A stretch of 64,000 nt of DNA from JAJPKK01 sp963781195 (GCA_963781195.1 CAWAEZ010000015.1:35644-99643), one strand, 5' to 3'; positions 35,583 to 45,202 are shown, counted from the stretch's first letter. The notes: generated by a model from the letters alone, not told the origin. Numbers and translations are program-made.

Positions 35583-37244
35583 ATGATGTCGCTGATTCTT
35601 GGACAGGGCTCGAGGCCCGGACGTGACCTCACCACCCTGCTGGCCGCTGCGATGGCGCTCTTGCTGGCGGCCGTCGGCCCGGTGCAGGCCGACGCCCGGC
35701 TGCAGGGCGGACCGAAGGGCGTCGTCAAATCCAGCAAGGGCGAACTGCTGGAGGGCATGATGGTGCAGCTGATCGCGCAGAAGAACGCGGTCCGCACCAC
35801 GGTCTACACCGATGCCGACGGGCATTATGAATTCCCCGCGCTGGATGCGGGGGTCTATACGCTTCGCATCGCGCTGCCGCGGGAATTCAAGCCGTTCTTC
35901 AAGGAGAAGGTGGAGATCGACGGCGCCACCGCGCTCGCGGACATCACCCTCGACTATGTCACCACCGCCGAGTTGCTCCCGCCGACGCCGGAGATCGCGG
36001 CTCAGATGACGGGATCGGAATGGCTGTTGAGCCTGTCCGGCACCGGCGAAGAGAAGAAGCTGCTGACCGGCAACTGCAACTGGTGCCATTCCTATCAGCA
36101 GATCTTCCGCAATCATTACGACGAGGCCGGCTGGGGCAAGATCGTCTACCGCATGATCCACGGCGCCGGCTCGCCCCTCATCAACATCAACGAGCGGGGG
36201 CGGTGGGGCGGCGACGAAGAGGCGCGTCTCGTCAAATGGCTCGCCACCGTGCGCGGTCCGGACGTCAAGGATCCCGCCTTCGTCACCCTGCCACGTCCCC
36301 AGGGCCGACAGACCCGGGTCGTGGTCACCGAATTCGAATTGCCGCGCCTCGAGACGGCGACTCACGACGTGAGCGGGGATTCAAAGGGCAATCTCTGGTA
36401 CTCGACGCACCGCAGCTCCTATGTGGGGCGGCTCGATCCCAAGACCGGCGTCGTCAAGGAATTCCATGTCCCGCCGGTCGAAGCCGGCTCGCTGCCGGGC
36501 ACCCATTGGATCTATGTGGACAAGAACGACATCGTGTGGGGCTCGGAAAACTGGGCGCACAACATCTGGCGGCTCGATCCCAAGACCGAGCAGTTCACCC
36601 GCATCCCGTGGAAGGTGCGCGAACCCGCCAACACCCCGATGGGGGGCAACTACGCGGTCGATCCCGAGGGATTCATCTGGAAGGCGCGGGACCGCAAGGT
36701 GACAAAGGTCGCGGCGATGACCGGCGAGCCGGTGGTCGGCTATGTCCTCAAAAAGTTCGCCGGCACCTATGGCAGCGCCATGAGCCGGGACGGGCGGTAC
36801 TTCGGCGGCGGCGCGTGGCCGCGCGACGGCGTCGTCGTGGTCGACACCCAGACGGCCGAGGTGTTCGAGCCCGACACCAGCCCGCGGTCCGGCCCGGCGC
36901 GGGGCGAGTTCGATCTTGAGAACAACTACTGGTCCGGCGGCCGTGGCGGCATGCTGGTCAAGTTCGACACCAAGGAGAAGCGGATCCACGAATACCGCCT
37001 GCCGACGCCCTATGCGTCGATGTACTCGGCGCAGGTCGACAAGAACGGCGAGGTCTGGGCGGGCGAGATGCATTCCGGCCGCTATCTCCGCTTCAATCCG
37101 AAGACGGTGGCTTTCACCGAGTACGTGCTGCCGGAGCCCTATGGCATCGACCGCGAAACCTGGATCGACAATTCCACCGATCCGGTGACGGTGTGGTATG
37201 TCGACCATGAGGGCTGGCTGGTCCGCATTCAGCCGATGGATTGA
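35583..37244 (+). CDS. Carboxypeptidase-regulatory-like, monoheme and Vgb-type beta-propeller protein
   Basis: 553 residues with three parts. A signal peptide (about 1-37) leads into a carboxypeptidase-regulatory-like fold (about 40-125, with TTVYTDADGHYEFPALDAG). A heme segment follows with CNWCH at 165-169. Then a six- or seven-bladed propeller of the virginiamycin-B-lyase/SMP-30 type (about 245-550) carries repeats such as VGRLDPKTGVVKEF and IWRLDPKTEQFTRI. GGGAGG precedes the ATG at 35583. Similar proteins sit beside cytochromes and quinoprotein dehydrogenases; the role here is unknown. Triple hairpins follow the stop. Confidence 0.8.
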   Translation: MMSLILGQGSRPGRDLTTLLAAAMALLLAAVGPVQADARLQGGPKGVVKSSKGELLEGMMVQLIAQKNAVRTTVYTDADGHYEFPALDAGVYTLRIALPREFKPFFKEKVEIDGATALADITLDYVTTAELLPPTPEIAAQMTGSEWLLSLSGTGEEKKLLTGNCNWCHSYQQIFRNHYDEAGWGKIVYRMIHGAGSPLININERGRWGGDEEARLVKWLATVRGPDVKDPAFVTLPRPQGRQTRVVVTEFELPRLETATHDVSGDSKGNLWYSTHRSSYVGRLDPKTGVVKEFHVPPVEAGSLPGTHWIYVDKNDIVWGSENWAHNIWRLDPKTEQFTRIPWKVREPANTPMGGNYAVDPEGFIWKARDRKVTKVAAMTGEPVVGYVLKKFAGTYGSAMSRDGRYFGGGAWPRDGVVVVDTQTAEVFEPDTSPRSGPARGEFDLENNYWSGGRGGMLVKFDTKEKRIHEYRLPTPYASMYSAQVDKNGEVWAGEMHSGRYLRFNPKTVAFTEYVLPEPYGIDRETWIDNSTDPVTVWYVDHEGWLVRIQPMD

Positions 37245-37266
37245 ACCGCAACCTGCGGGGCCGGGC

Positions 37267-37342
37267 GTCGCCGCACGGCGCTTTTTCGCGACGGCGCCGC
37301 ACGGCGCTTTTTGCGCGATGGCGCCGCACGGCGCTTTTTGCG
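37267..37342 (+). terminator. Tandem triple terminator-like repeats
   Basis: Three units with a period of 26-27 bp contain CGCCGCACGGCGCTTTTT. Each forms a short GC stem (GCGCC/GGCGC in copies two and three, four pairs in copy one) followed by five T, placed after the heme-propeller gene and before the aldolase. Confidence 0.7.
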
Positions 37343-37388
37343 AACGTCGTGCGCGCCACCCGGGGCCGCATGAGGGGGAGACATTCCG

Positions 37389-38087
37389 ATGACCCATGAC
37401 GAAGCAAAGCAGAAGCTCATCCTCGCCGGCCGCGTGCTGGTGGCGGAAGGGCAGGACGACTTCACCCGCGGCCATGTGTCGGTGCGCGTGCCGGGCGAGG
37501 CCTCGCTGTTCTTCATGAAGCCGCACAGCGTCGGGCTCGACGAGATCACGATGGAGAACATCCTCACCATCGACCTCGACGGCAAGGTGGTGGCGGGCGG
37601 CTCGCGGCGTCACAGCGAGGTCTTCATCCATTCCGAGATCTTCAAGGTGCGCCCCGACGTGCAGAGCGTCATCCACTCCCATCCGCCCTATGCCGTCGCG
37701 CTGTCGGCGAGCGGGCGGCCGATGCGGTGCTACAGCCAGCCGGCGGCGCTGTTCTGCGGCGAGCTCGGCGTCTACACCGACACCATCAACCTGATCCGCA
37801 GCCAGGAGATGGGAGCGGGCGTCGCCCGCGCGCTCGGCCCCCACCGCGCCGCGCTGCTCAAGAACCACGGCGTCGCCGTGGTCGGCGGATCGCTCGAGGA
37901 GGCGGTGATCAACGCGATCATGCTGGAGAATGCCGCGATGGTGCAGATGATCGCCGAAGCGGCCGGCGATCCGGCTCCGGATTTCCCGGCCGAGGACATC
38001 GCCCAGCTCAACCACGACATCTCGCGCGCCGACCAGTTCATCGTGAATTTCGACTATTTGGTGCGGCGGCTCAAGCGGCGGGATTGA
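37389..38087 (+). CDS. Class II aldolase/adducin family protein
   Basis: 232 residues. Zn-binding His residues are seen in VIHSHPPYAV (His96, His98) and in KNHGVAVVG (third His), with substrate-phosphate region GHVSVRVPG. It resembles L-fuculose-phosphate aldolase-like or decarboxylase-like members acting on small hydroxyacids; the substrate cannot be assigned. GGGGGAG precedes the ATG. The triple terminator upstream suggests a separate transcript, read from beyond the hairpins. Confidence 0.88.
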   Translation: MTHDEAKQKLILAGRVLVAEGQDDFTRGHVSVRVPGEASLFFMKPHSVGLDEITMENILTIDLDGKVVAGGSRRHSEVFIHSEIFKVRPDVQSVIHSHPPYAVALSASGRPMRCYSQPAALFCGELGVYTDTINLIRSQEMGAGVARALGPHRAALLKNHGVAVVGGSLEEAVINAIMLENAAMVQMIAEAAGDPAPDFPAEDIAQLNHDISRADQFIVNFDYLVRRLKRRD

Positions 38088-38155
38088 AACGTCGGGACTG
38101 AAGCAGCGGACTGAAGCCACGGGGGAGGGACGCGCCTCCGCCCGGATCGCAGCGT

Positions 38156-39217
38156 TCAGCCCAGGCGCTTCTTGAACTCCGCCAGCGTCTCCAGCTCGAC
38201 GCCGTCTTTCTTGTAGGCCGAGCTCTTATGATAGATGCTCGCATACATGTCGCAGCTCTGGCACACCGGCCGGAAATTGCCCTGCTGCTGCTCTTCGATC
38301 AGCGCCATGTAGACCGGGTTCCGGCTGGAGATGATGTCGCGCAGCGGCGCCTCCTTGATATCGCCGAGGCGCAGCGTGGCGTCGGCGTCGCGGCAGGCGC
38401 AGCCGTTCACGATGCCGGTGGCCATGATCTGCACGGTGGTGAAGAGCCGCACGCAGGCGCCATTCTTGTAGACGAGGCCGGGGCCGACGATGTCGATCGG
38501 CAGGTCGCGCACGTCGTCATTGGTGACGAAGCCGCCCCAGTTGTTGTAGACGCCCTTGGAGATCTTCACCTCCACGCCCGCCTTGCGGAAGCGGTCGAGC
38601 AGCCGCGTGATCTCGCTGCTGCGGCCGCGCAGCGACGCGACGCCGGGGTGGAGCGAGATGTGCAACTGGAACTTGCGCCGCGCGAACTCGCCGAGGAACG
38701 TCTCGAGGTTGTCGACCAGGCGGTGGTACACCTTCTCGGTCGACTGGCTGATGGCGACGAAAGTCTCGGCGTCGTAGCCGTAGATGCTGATGGCGAGATG
38801 CGAAAGCTTGGGAAGTTCGAACAGTCGCTTGACGTCTTCGCGCTTCGGAATCGTGAAGTTGGTGAAGAAGCTGTAGCTCAGGACCTCGGGATGCTGCTCC
38901 ATGTGGTCGAGCTTGTTGAAGACGCCGCGGTCCATGAAGACGTCGCCGGTGCACGGCGTGAGATCGAAGCGGCGGTAGCCCATTTCCAGCGCCTGGGCGA
39001 TGCAGGTGCGGAAGAACTCGTCCTTCATCGTCACCTTGGGGCTCTGCTTCTTGGGATAGGCGCAGAACCGGCATTCCAGGTTGCACAGGCTCGATGTCTC
39101 GATGCCGAGCGAGAGCGCGGATTTGGGGATGAATTCGCGGTCGCGGACGCGATTGACGTTGGTCGCGACGGCGTTGCGGAAACTGCGCACCGATTTGAGA
39201 AAGAGTGCGGGCTTCAT
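38156..39217 (-). CDS. Radical SAM protein with C-terminal SPASM-like cysteines
   Basis: 353 residues. The 4Fe-4S/SAM motif is CNLECRFC (Cys45, Cys49, Cys52), preceded by the typical GIETSSLC strand. The C terminus has clustered cysteines (GCACRDAD, CQSCDMY) as for an auxiliary cluster domain. No precursor peptide or partner enzyme is adjacent, and the flanking genes (aldolase and secB) are unrelated. Similar stand-alone proteins are often seen in polysaccharide or methyltransferase islands, but no function is proposed. Confidence 0.88.
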   Translation of the reverse strand: MKPALFLKSVRSFRNAVATNVNRVRDREFIPKSALSLGIETSSLCNLECRFCAYPKKQSPKVTMKDEFFRTCIAQALEMGYRRFDLTPCTGDVFMDRGVFNKLDHMEQHPEVLSYSFFTNFTIPKREDVKRLFELPKLSHLAISIYGYDAETFVAISQSTEKVYHRLVDNLETFLGEFARRKFQLHISLHPGVASLRGRSSEITRLLDRFRKAGVEVKISKGVYNNWGGFVTNDDVRDLPIDIVGPGLVYKNGACVRLFTTVQIMATGIVNGCACRDADATLRLGDIKEAPLRDIISSRNPVYMALIEEQQQGNFRPVCQSCDMYASIYHKSSAYKKDGVELETLAEFKKRLG

Positions 39218-39444
39218 TCAGCTCCCGAGCAGGTCCCGAGTGATTCACGACGGTCACGGAGCCGCGGCGAGACCTCCCACCGCCTCCGTTTCGTCCCCGT
39301 GCGGACCATAGCAAGCCGCGCAACGCCCTGAAAGGCTCGCGACGCCACGCGGGTGCCTAATCGATCTGCAGCGAAACTGCCGGGCCCAGGTCGGCCACGG
39401 CGGGGTGATCGGGCTCTCGCGCGGGTTCCCGGTCCGGCTCGGCG

Positions 39445-39933
39445 TCAGGCCGTCGCCGTGGGCTGCTGGCCCTGCATGTCGGCGAGGCGGCGCTGGTACA
39501 GTCCGACGAAATCGATCGGTTGCAGCATCAGCGGCGGGAACCCGCCATTGGCGATGGCGCTGGCGATCAACTCGCGGGCGAACGGGAACAGCAGCCGCGG
39601 GCACTCGATCATCAGGAGCGGCCCGAGGTTTTCCTGGGGAATGTTGGTGAGCCGGAACACGCCGGCATAGTTGAGGTCGAAGGCGAACAGCACCGTGCCG
39701 GTGAGCTCGGCCTTGCCTTCGATCTTGAGCTCGACCTCGAAGTCGGTGGTCGAAAGCTGGTTCGGGTTGACGTTGATCTGGACCGAGATCTGCGGCTGCT
39801 GTTGCTGCTGCATCAGCGAATTCGGCGCATTCGGATTCTCGAACGAGAAGTCCTTGATGTATTGCGCGATTACGCCGAGATTCGGCTGGCCATTTGCTTC
39901 ATCGGCGCTGCCACCGTTGGTCGAGCTTGCCAT
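39445..39933 (-). CDS. secB: Protein-export chaperone SecB
   Basis: 162 residues, tetrameric chaperone keeping preproteins unfolded and handing them to SecA. Motifs: QYIKDFSFENPNAP, VELKIEGKAE, LNYAGVFRL and CPRLLFPFARELIA. ATG at 39933 follows GGAGGGG. In Rhizobiales it neighbours fxsA, Tim44-like and mltA genes, as here. Confidence 0.96.
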   Translation of the reverse strand: MASSTNGGSADEANGQPNLGVIAQYIKDFSFENPNAPNSLMQQQQQPQISVQINVNPNQLSTTDFEVELKIEGKAELTGTVLFAFDLNYAGVFRLTNIPQENLGPLLMIECPRLLFPFARELIASAIANGGFPPLMLQPIDFVGLYQRRLADMQGQQPTATA

Positions 39934-40074
39934 CAATCCCCTCCACTTCCCGATTTTCCGCCGATGAGCGTGTGGCTAACACAGGCGATCCGGGGGAACA
40001 AGCCGCAGCCGGGCGTCTTCCGGCGTCCGAAATCGGAAGGGCCGGCGGCAGGTACCGGCCCGCAGGCGGGGGCT

Positions 40075-40572
40075 TCAGTCCTCGCCGGCGTTGATCTTGG
40101 GTGCGCTGCTGCGGCGCCGCCGCCGGGGCCGCGGCAGCTCCGGGTCCGGCAGCGGGCGCCATTCCTCCGGCGCGAGGTCGATGGTGCCGGGCGGCGGCGC
40201 CGGTGCGCGATTCGTCAGGCGCCGTAGCGCGGTTCCGACCAGCCAGTCGCGGGTCGCCGGCACCACCATCATGGCGCCGATGGCACCGGTCACAAAGCCC
40301 GGAATAACCATTAGAATCCCGCCGAGAGCGGTGCTGGCCCCGGCGCCCCCGAGGGCGAGGCCGCGGAGTTCGCTGCGGCCGGCGGCGGTCCGCAGGCGCG
40401 TCACCTGGCCGCTCCCGGCATGGCGAAGCACCAGCACGCCCAGGAACGAGATGAGGATGAGGAGGGCAAGCGCCCGTAGGAAGCCGATCTGGCTCGACAC
40501 CAGGACAAAAGCGGCAATTTCCGCCAGCGGCAGAACCAGGACGCCGGTGGCGATCCATTTGACGAGTTGCAT
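40075..40572 (-). CDS. FxsA family membrane protein
   Basis: 165 residues. Three or four hydrophobic segments occur in the first 105 residues, with the FxsA signature LPLAEIAAFVLV and GGILMVIPGFVTGAIG, then a basic, Pro-rich cytoplasmic tail ending in Arg repeats. FxsA proteins affect phage exclusion in E. coli; the general function is not established. The start at 40572 (MQLVKW) fits the family. Divergent from the Tim44-like gene across 289 bp. Confidence 0.88.
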   Translation of the reverse strand: MQLVKWIATGVLVLPLAEIAAFVLVSSQIGFLRALALLILISFLGVLVLRHAGSGQVTRLRTAAGRSELRGLALGGAGASTALGGILMVIPGFVTGAIGAMMVVPATRDWLVGTALRRLTNRAPAPPPGTIDLAPEEWRPLPDPELPRPRRRRRSSAPKINAGED

Positions 40573-40861
40573 CGACGTAAATCCTGACCAGCGCGCCGCC
40601 CCGGGTCTCATATGGCCTCTTTTCCGGCGCGATGTTAGTTCATCAATACTTTTCCCGTAGGGGAGGTCCAGGTCCGTATGGGATGTCAGACCGCGCCCAG
40701 TTGGCGCAAGCTGCCCGATCGTTTAAGCTTGCACCGCAACCAAGCGCCCATATGGCCCTGGAAGAGCTACGCCAATTCCCTACATGACGTGTGGCGACGG
40801 TATCGAAGACCTGGGTTGAGCTCAAAGGGCGCTGCAGCGCGGCAGCCGCGAAAGCAGAGAC

Positions 40862-41563
40862 GTGTTCGACATTTATACCATCATCTTCCTGGCGTTGGCG
40901 GTTTTCATCTTCTTGCGGCTGCGTAGCGTCCTCGGACAGCGGACCGGTCGCGAGCGCCCCCCTTACGACCCCTATTCGGCGCCCGATCCGGTGCGCAATG
41001 CGGCAAATGACAAGGTCATCCCGCTGCCGCCGCGCACCACCGAGGTCCCCAAGCCCGTCGAGGTCAAGGAGGCGGCCGACCGCTATGTCGGCATCGCCCC
41101 TGCCGGCTCGGCCGTGGCGCGCGGGCTCGATGCCATAACGGCAGCTGATAAATCGTTTGATGCCAAGCACTTCGTCACCGGGGCCCGCGGCGCCTACGAG
41201 ATGATCGTCACCGCCTATGCCGAGGGCGACCGAAAGGCGTTGCGGGATCTCCTCGCACGTGAGGTGTTCGACGGGTTCGACTCGGTCATCCGCGAGCGCG
41301 AGAGTCGCGGCGAGACCGCGGAAACCCGGTTCGTCTCCATCGATGTGGCCGAGATCACCGCGGCGGATCTGCGCGGCAAGACCGCTCAGATCACGCTCCG
41401 GTTCGTGTCCCAGCTCGTCTCCGCCACCCGCGACCGCAACGGCAACGTGATCGACGGCAGCGCCGACCGGGTGACGAGCGTCACCGATGTGTGGACGTTT
41501 GCCCGCGACGTCACCTCGCGCGACCCCAACTGGAAGCTCGTCGCGACCGAGGCGGGCGGCTGA
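40862..41563 (+). CDS. Tim44/TimA domain protein
   Basis: 233 residues. One N-terminal transmembrane helix (FDIYTIIFLALAVFIFLRL) is followed by a Pro-rich linker and a C-terminal Tim44-like domain (about 85-230) containing FVTGARGAYEMIV and SVTDVWTFARDV. GTG start at 40862. The family is conserved in alphaproteobacteria and is related to mitochondrial Tim44; a role in protein export or membrane assembly is inferred from neighbours secB and mltA. Confidence 0.9.
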   Translation: MFDIYTIIFLALAVFIFLRLRSVLGQRTGRERPPYDPYSAPDPVRNAANDKVIPLPPRTTEVPKPVEVKEAADRYVGIAPAGSAVARGLDAITAADKSFDAKHFVTGARGAYEMIVTAYAEGDRKALRDLLAREVFDGFDSVIRERESRGETAETRFVSIDVAEITAADLRGKTAQITLRFVSQLVSATRDRNGNVIDGSADRVTSVTDVWTFARDVTSRDPNWKLVATEAGG

Positions 41564-41578
41564 GCGGGATCTGGAGCC

Positions 41579-43225
41579 ATGGATGCGCCGCTCCGAGGTC
41601 TATGGCTCTTCGTGACCGCAGCGGTCGCCGTCACCGCCGTAGTGTCGGAAAGCGCGAACGCGCGCCGCTATGTTTCCTATCGGTATGCTTCCCCCTACCG
41701 GTCGTACGCGCGGCACCATGACGTGACCGGCGCCATTCCGCGTGGGGCCCCTCAGGCGCCCGCAGCGGTGCTCGAAAGCGGTCCCGACCGCGGTCCGGGT
41801 CCCCTCAGGATTCCCAACGCCGCGCTGGAGCCGGCGCGCTGGTCCGATCTCGACGGCTGGGCAACCGATGACCATGCCCGCGCCTATGCGACCTTCTTCA
41901 ACAGTTGCCGGCCGATCGTCCGGTCCGCCGCGCTGAAGGCGGAACCGGCGGCGCATCCGCGATATGCGGCGCGGCGCGGCCAACCGGCGCAGGCGGCTCC
42001 GGCTGCCGCGGCGGCCCCGCCGCAGCCCGGCGGCGATCCCCGGCCGGTCCGCGCCGCGCTGGAGGAGGTCTGCGCCCGCGCGATCAAGGCGGCAACGCTC
42101 AAGCCGGAGGCAGCGCGGCAGTTCTTCGAGACGAACTTCGTGCCGGTCCACATCCGCAAGCTCGGAGACGCGGCCGGCTTCCTCACCGGCTATTACGAGC
42201 CGATCGTCGACGGCTCGCGGTTCCCGACGCGGGAATTCTCGGTTCCCCTGTACCGGCGGCCGCACGACATTGTTGCGCCCGGCTATCCCCAGGGCGGCGC
42301 GTTTCCCAACTCCGGAAAAGCGTTCCGCCGCACGCCCAGCGGCGAGCTGGTGCCGTATTACGACCGCGGCGAGATCGAGGATGGCGCGCTCGATGGCCAG
42401 CACCTGGAAATCTGCTGGCTGCGCAGCGCGACCGACGCGTTGTTCATCCAGATCGAAGGCTCTGCGCGGGTGCGCCTCGAGGACGGCGCCATGATGGGCA
42501 TCAACTACGACGCCCATAACGGCTATCCCTACGTGCCGGTCGGACGGGTGTTGATCGAACGCCATCTGGTGCCGCGCGAGGAGATGTCGATGCAGCGCAT
42601 CCGCGAATGGATGCACGACAATCCCGATGGCGCCAAGGAGGTCCGCCGGCAGAACCGCTCGGTGGTGTTCTTCCGCATCGTCGGCCTCGACGACGATGTC
42701 GAGGCGCTCGGCGCCCAGGGGATTCCGCTCTCCGCAGGACGCTCCATCGCGGTGGACAAGGCGCTGCATGTCTACGGCACGCCGTTCTTCATCGAAGCCG
42801 ATCTGCCGCTGGCGAGCGCGCGCAGCCAGTCGCCGTTCCGGCGCACCATGATCGCGCAGGACACCGGCTCGGCGATCGTCGGCCCGGCGCGCGCCGACCT
42901 GTTCTTCGGCGCGGGGGACGAAGCCGGCCAGATGGCCGGGCGGGTGCGCCACCCCGGGCGCTTCGCCATCCTGCTCCCGCGCCAGCTCGATCCGACCGCC
43001 GCCGGGGCGCGCATGCCGCTGCCTCCGGCCAAACCGGTCTTGATGGCAAAGCTCGCACCCGCGGCGATCCCCGCGGAGTCCGGGCTCGCGGTCCACACCC
43101 CGTCCCATCCGGCGGTCGCGCAGCCCCGTCCGGCAAAGGACGTCAGGGAGCGTGACGTCAGTGAGCGCGACGTCAGGGCGCGTGACGTCAGGGAGCGCCG
43201 GCGCTCTTACCGGTACTGGCAGTGA
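41579..43225 (+). CDS. mltA: Membrane-bound lytic murein transglycosylase A
   Basis: 548 residues, cell-wall lytic enzyme. Signal-like N terminus, long linker, then the MltA core: TGYYEPIVDGSR, GNPxG-type regions and the 3D domain with catalytic Asp (IAQDTGSAIVGPARADLFFG). The C-terminal end holds four 5-residue repeats around RERDV, encoded by 15-bp tandem DNA repeats, which is not a known part of the enzyme. GTG of the downstream smr gene overlaps the stop. Confidence 0.92.
   Translation: MDAPLRGLWLFVTAAVAVTAVVSESANARRYVSYRYASPYRSYARHHDVTGAIPRGAPQAPAAVLESGPDRGPGPLRIPNAALEPARWSDLDGWATDDHARAYATFFNSCRPIVRSAALKAEPAAHPRYAARRGQPAQAAPAAAAAPPQPGGDPRPVRAALEEVCARAIKAATLKPEAARQFFETNFVPVHIRKLGDAAGFLTGYYEPIVDGSRFPTREFSVPLYRRPHDIVAPGYPQGGAFPNSGKAFRRTPSGELVPYYDRGEIEDGALDGQHLEICWLRSATDALFIQIEGSARVRLEDGAMMGINYDAHNGYPYVPVGRVLIERHLVPREEMSMQRIREWMHDNPDGAKEVRRQNRSVVFFRIVGLDDDVEALGAQGIPLSAGRSIAVDKALHVYGTPFFIEADLPLASARSQSPFRRTMIAQDTGSAIVGPARADLFFGAGDEAGQMAGRVRHPGRFAILLPRQLDPTAAGARMPLPPAKPVLMAKLAPAAIPAESGLAVHTPSHPAVAQPRPAKDVRERDVSERDVRARDVRERRRSYRYWQ
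43139..43198 (+). repeat. 15-bp tandem repeats at mltA 3' end
   Basis: Four units of GACGTCAGGGAGCGT with one or two changes each encode the DVRER-type repeats near the MltA C terminus. Confidence 0.85.
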
Positions 43226-43806
43226 GCGAGAAGGACTCCGCGACGATGCCGTGGGGTGTGCGCAGCCGCCGCGGCCGCCGCCGCCTGACCGAGGAGGAGG
43301 CGCGCCTATGGTCGGTGGTGGCGCGAACGGTGAAGCCGCTGCGGTCCGGTCAGATTGTGCCGTTGGCGACCCTGCCGGAAACCCCGGTGCCGAGCGCCCG
43401 CCCGGCGAAGCGCTCTGAGGCGCATGCGCTGCCGGCGGCGGGTCCCGTCCGCCACCCAAAACCGCCGGCGGCCGCCATCGCCATCGCGCGCCGCGAACGC
43501 CAGCAACTCGCCCGCGGCAAGGCGGAGCTCGGCGGGCGCATCGATCTCCACGGCCTGACCCAGGCGGAGGCGCACGACGCCCTGCTGCGGTTCCTGCGTC
43601 GCACCCAGGCCGAGGGCGCGAAGTTCGTGCTGGTCATCACCGGCAAAGGCGGATTCGGTGCCGGCGAGCGCGGCGTGCTGCGGCGCCAGGTGCCGCTGTG
43701 GCTCGGCCTGCCGGAGTTTCGCACCTGCGTGCTCGGCTTCGACGTCGCCCATGCGGGCCATGGCGGCGAGGGCGCGCTCTACGTGCGGCTGCGCCGGGCG
43801 CGGTAA
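43222..43806 (+). CDS. Smr/MutS2-domain protein
   Basis: 194 residues. N-terminal basic and Pro/Ala-rich part (1-105), then a C-terminal Smr domain with RIDLHGLTQAEAHDALLRFL and ITGKGGFGAGERGVLR. Smr domains bind or nick structured nucleic acids; the cellular role of this stand-alone type is not settled. GTG start at 43222 overlaps mltA, so expression is coupled. Confidence 0.92.
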   Translation: MSEKDSATMPWGVRSRRGRRRLTEEEARLWSVVARTVKPLRSGQIVPLATLPETPVPSARPAKRSEAHALPAAGPVRHPKPPAAAIAIARRERQQLARGKAELGGRIDLHGLTQAEAHDALLRFLRRTQAEGAKFVLVITGKGGFGAGERGVLRRQVPLWLGLPEFRTCVLGFDVAHAGHGGEGALYVRLRRAR

Positions 43807-43830
43807 GGCCGCAGCGCTTGCGGCGAGATT

Positions 43831-45138
43831 CTACAGGATGAACCGGCTCAGGTCGGCATTCTTGGCGAGGTCCTCGACCCGGCCGCGCACGTAGTCGCCG
43901 TCGATCCTCACCTCCTCGCCGGAGCGGTCCGGAGCCCCGAACGAGATTTCGTCGAGGACGCGCTCGATCACCGTCTGCAGCCGCCGCGCCCCGATGTTCT
44001 CCACGGTGGAATTGACCGCGACCGCGATGTCGGCGATGGCGTCGATCGAGTCGTCGGTGAATTCGAGCTTCACGCCTTCGGTCGCGATCAGTGCCACGTA
44101 CTGCTTGATCAGCGAGGCTTCGGGCTCGGTGAGGATGCGCTTGAAGTCTTCGCGCGTCAGCGGCTTGAGCTCGACCCGGATCGGCAGCCGGCCCTGCAGC
44201 TCGGGCAGGAGATCCGAGGGCTTGGAAATGTGGAAGGCGCCCGACGCGATGAACAGCACGTGGTCGGTCTTCACCGCGCCGTGCTTGGTGGTGACCGTCG
44301 TGCCTTCGATCAGCGGCAGCAGGTCGCGCTGCACGCCTTCCCGTGACACGTCGGCGCCGACGCGACCGTCGCGGGCGCAGATCTTGTCGATCTCGTCGAG
44401 GAACACGATGCCGTTGTTCTCGACCGACCGGATCGCCTCCTGGACCAGCTGGTCCTGGTCGAGCAGCTTGTCGGATTCCTCGTTGATGAGCAGCTCGTAG
44501 CTGTCCTTCACCAGGACCCGGCGGGTCTTGCTGCGCCCGCCGCCGAGCTTGCCGAAGATGTCGCCGAGCGAGATCGCGCCCATCTGGGCGCCGGGCATGC
44601 CGGGAATCTCGAACATCGGCATGCCGCTGCCGGATGCCTGCAGCTCGATCTCGATCTCCTTGTCGTCGAGCTCGCCGGCGCGCAGCTTCTTGCGGAAGGT
44701 CTCCTTGGTCGAGGTGCTGGCGGTCGGACCGACCAGCGCGTCGACCACGCGGTCCTCGGCGGCGCTGTGCGCGCGGACGCGGACGTCCTTGCGTTTCTTC
44801 TCGCGCGTCAGTCCGATCGCGATCTCGACGAGGTCGCGCACGATCTGCTCGACATCGCGGCCGACATAGCCGACTTCCGTGAACTTGGTGGCCTCGACCT
44901 TGAGGAACGGGGCGCCGGCGAGCCGGGCCAGCCGGCGCGAGATCTCGGTCTTGCCGACGCCGGTGGGGCCGATCATCAGGATGTTCTTGGGCATCACCTC
45001 TTCGCGCAGCTTTTCGTCGAGCTGGAGGCGGCGCCAGCGGTTGCGCAGCGCGATCGCGACCGCGCGCTTGGCATCGGCCTGGCCGATGATGAAGCGGTCG
45101 AGCTCGGACACGATTTCGCGGGGGGAAAAATCGGTCAT
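43831..45138 (-). CDS. hslU: ATP-dependent protease ATPase subunit HslU
   Basis: 435 residues, AAA+ unfoldase feeding HslV. Walker A GPTGVGKT at 57-64, EVGYVGRDVEQIV pore region, Walker B IVFLDEIDKI, sensor LPELQGRLPIRVEL, and the C-terminal LSRFIL tail that inserts into HslV. Start at 45138 (MTDFSPREIV) is the family start. Follows hslV in the same direction, 64 nt apart. Confidence 0.97.
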   Translation of the reverse strand: MTDFSPREIVSELDRFIIGQADAKRAVAIALRNRWRRLQLDEKLREEVMPKNILMIGPTGVGKTEISRRLARLAGAPFLKVEATKFTEVGYVGRDVEQIVRDLVEIAIGLTREKKRKDVRVRAHSAAEDRVVDALVGPTASTSTKETFRKKLRAGELDDKEIEIELQASGSGMPMFEIPGMPGAQMGAISLGDIFGKLGGGRSKTRRVLVKDSYELLINEESDKLLDQDQLVQEAIRSVENNGIVFLDEIDKICARDGRVGADVSREGVQRDLLPLIEGTTVTTKHGAVKTDHVLFIASGAFHISKPSDLLPELQGRLPIRVELKPLTREDFKRILTEPEASLIKQYVALIATEGVKLEFTDDSIDAIADIAVAVNSTVENIGARRLQTVIERVLDEISFGAPDRSGEEVRIDGDYVRGRVEDLAKNADLSRFIL

Positions 45139-45202
45139 GAATCCTTCTCGGGCATTCGCGCCCAAATTCCGATCAGCCGAGGTCCTGGTCGCCATCCGGG
45201 CG

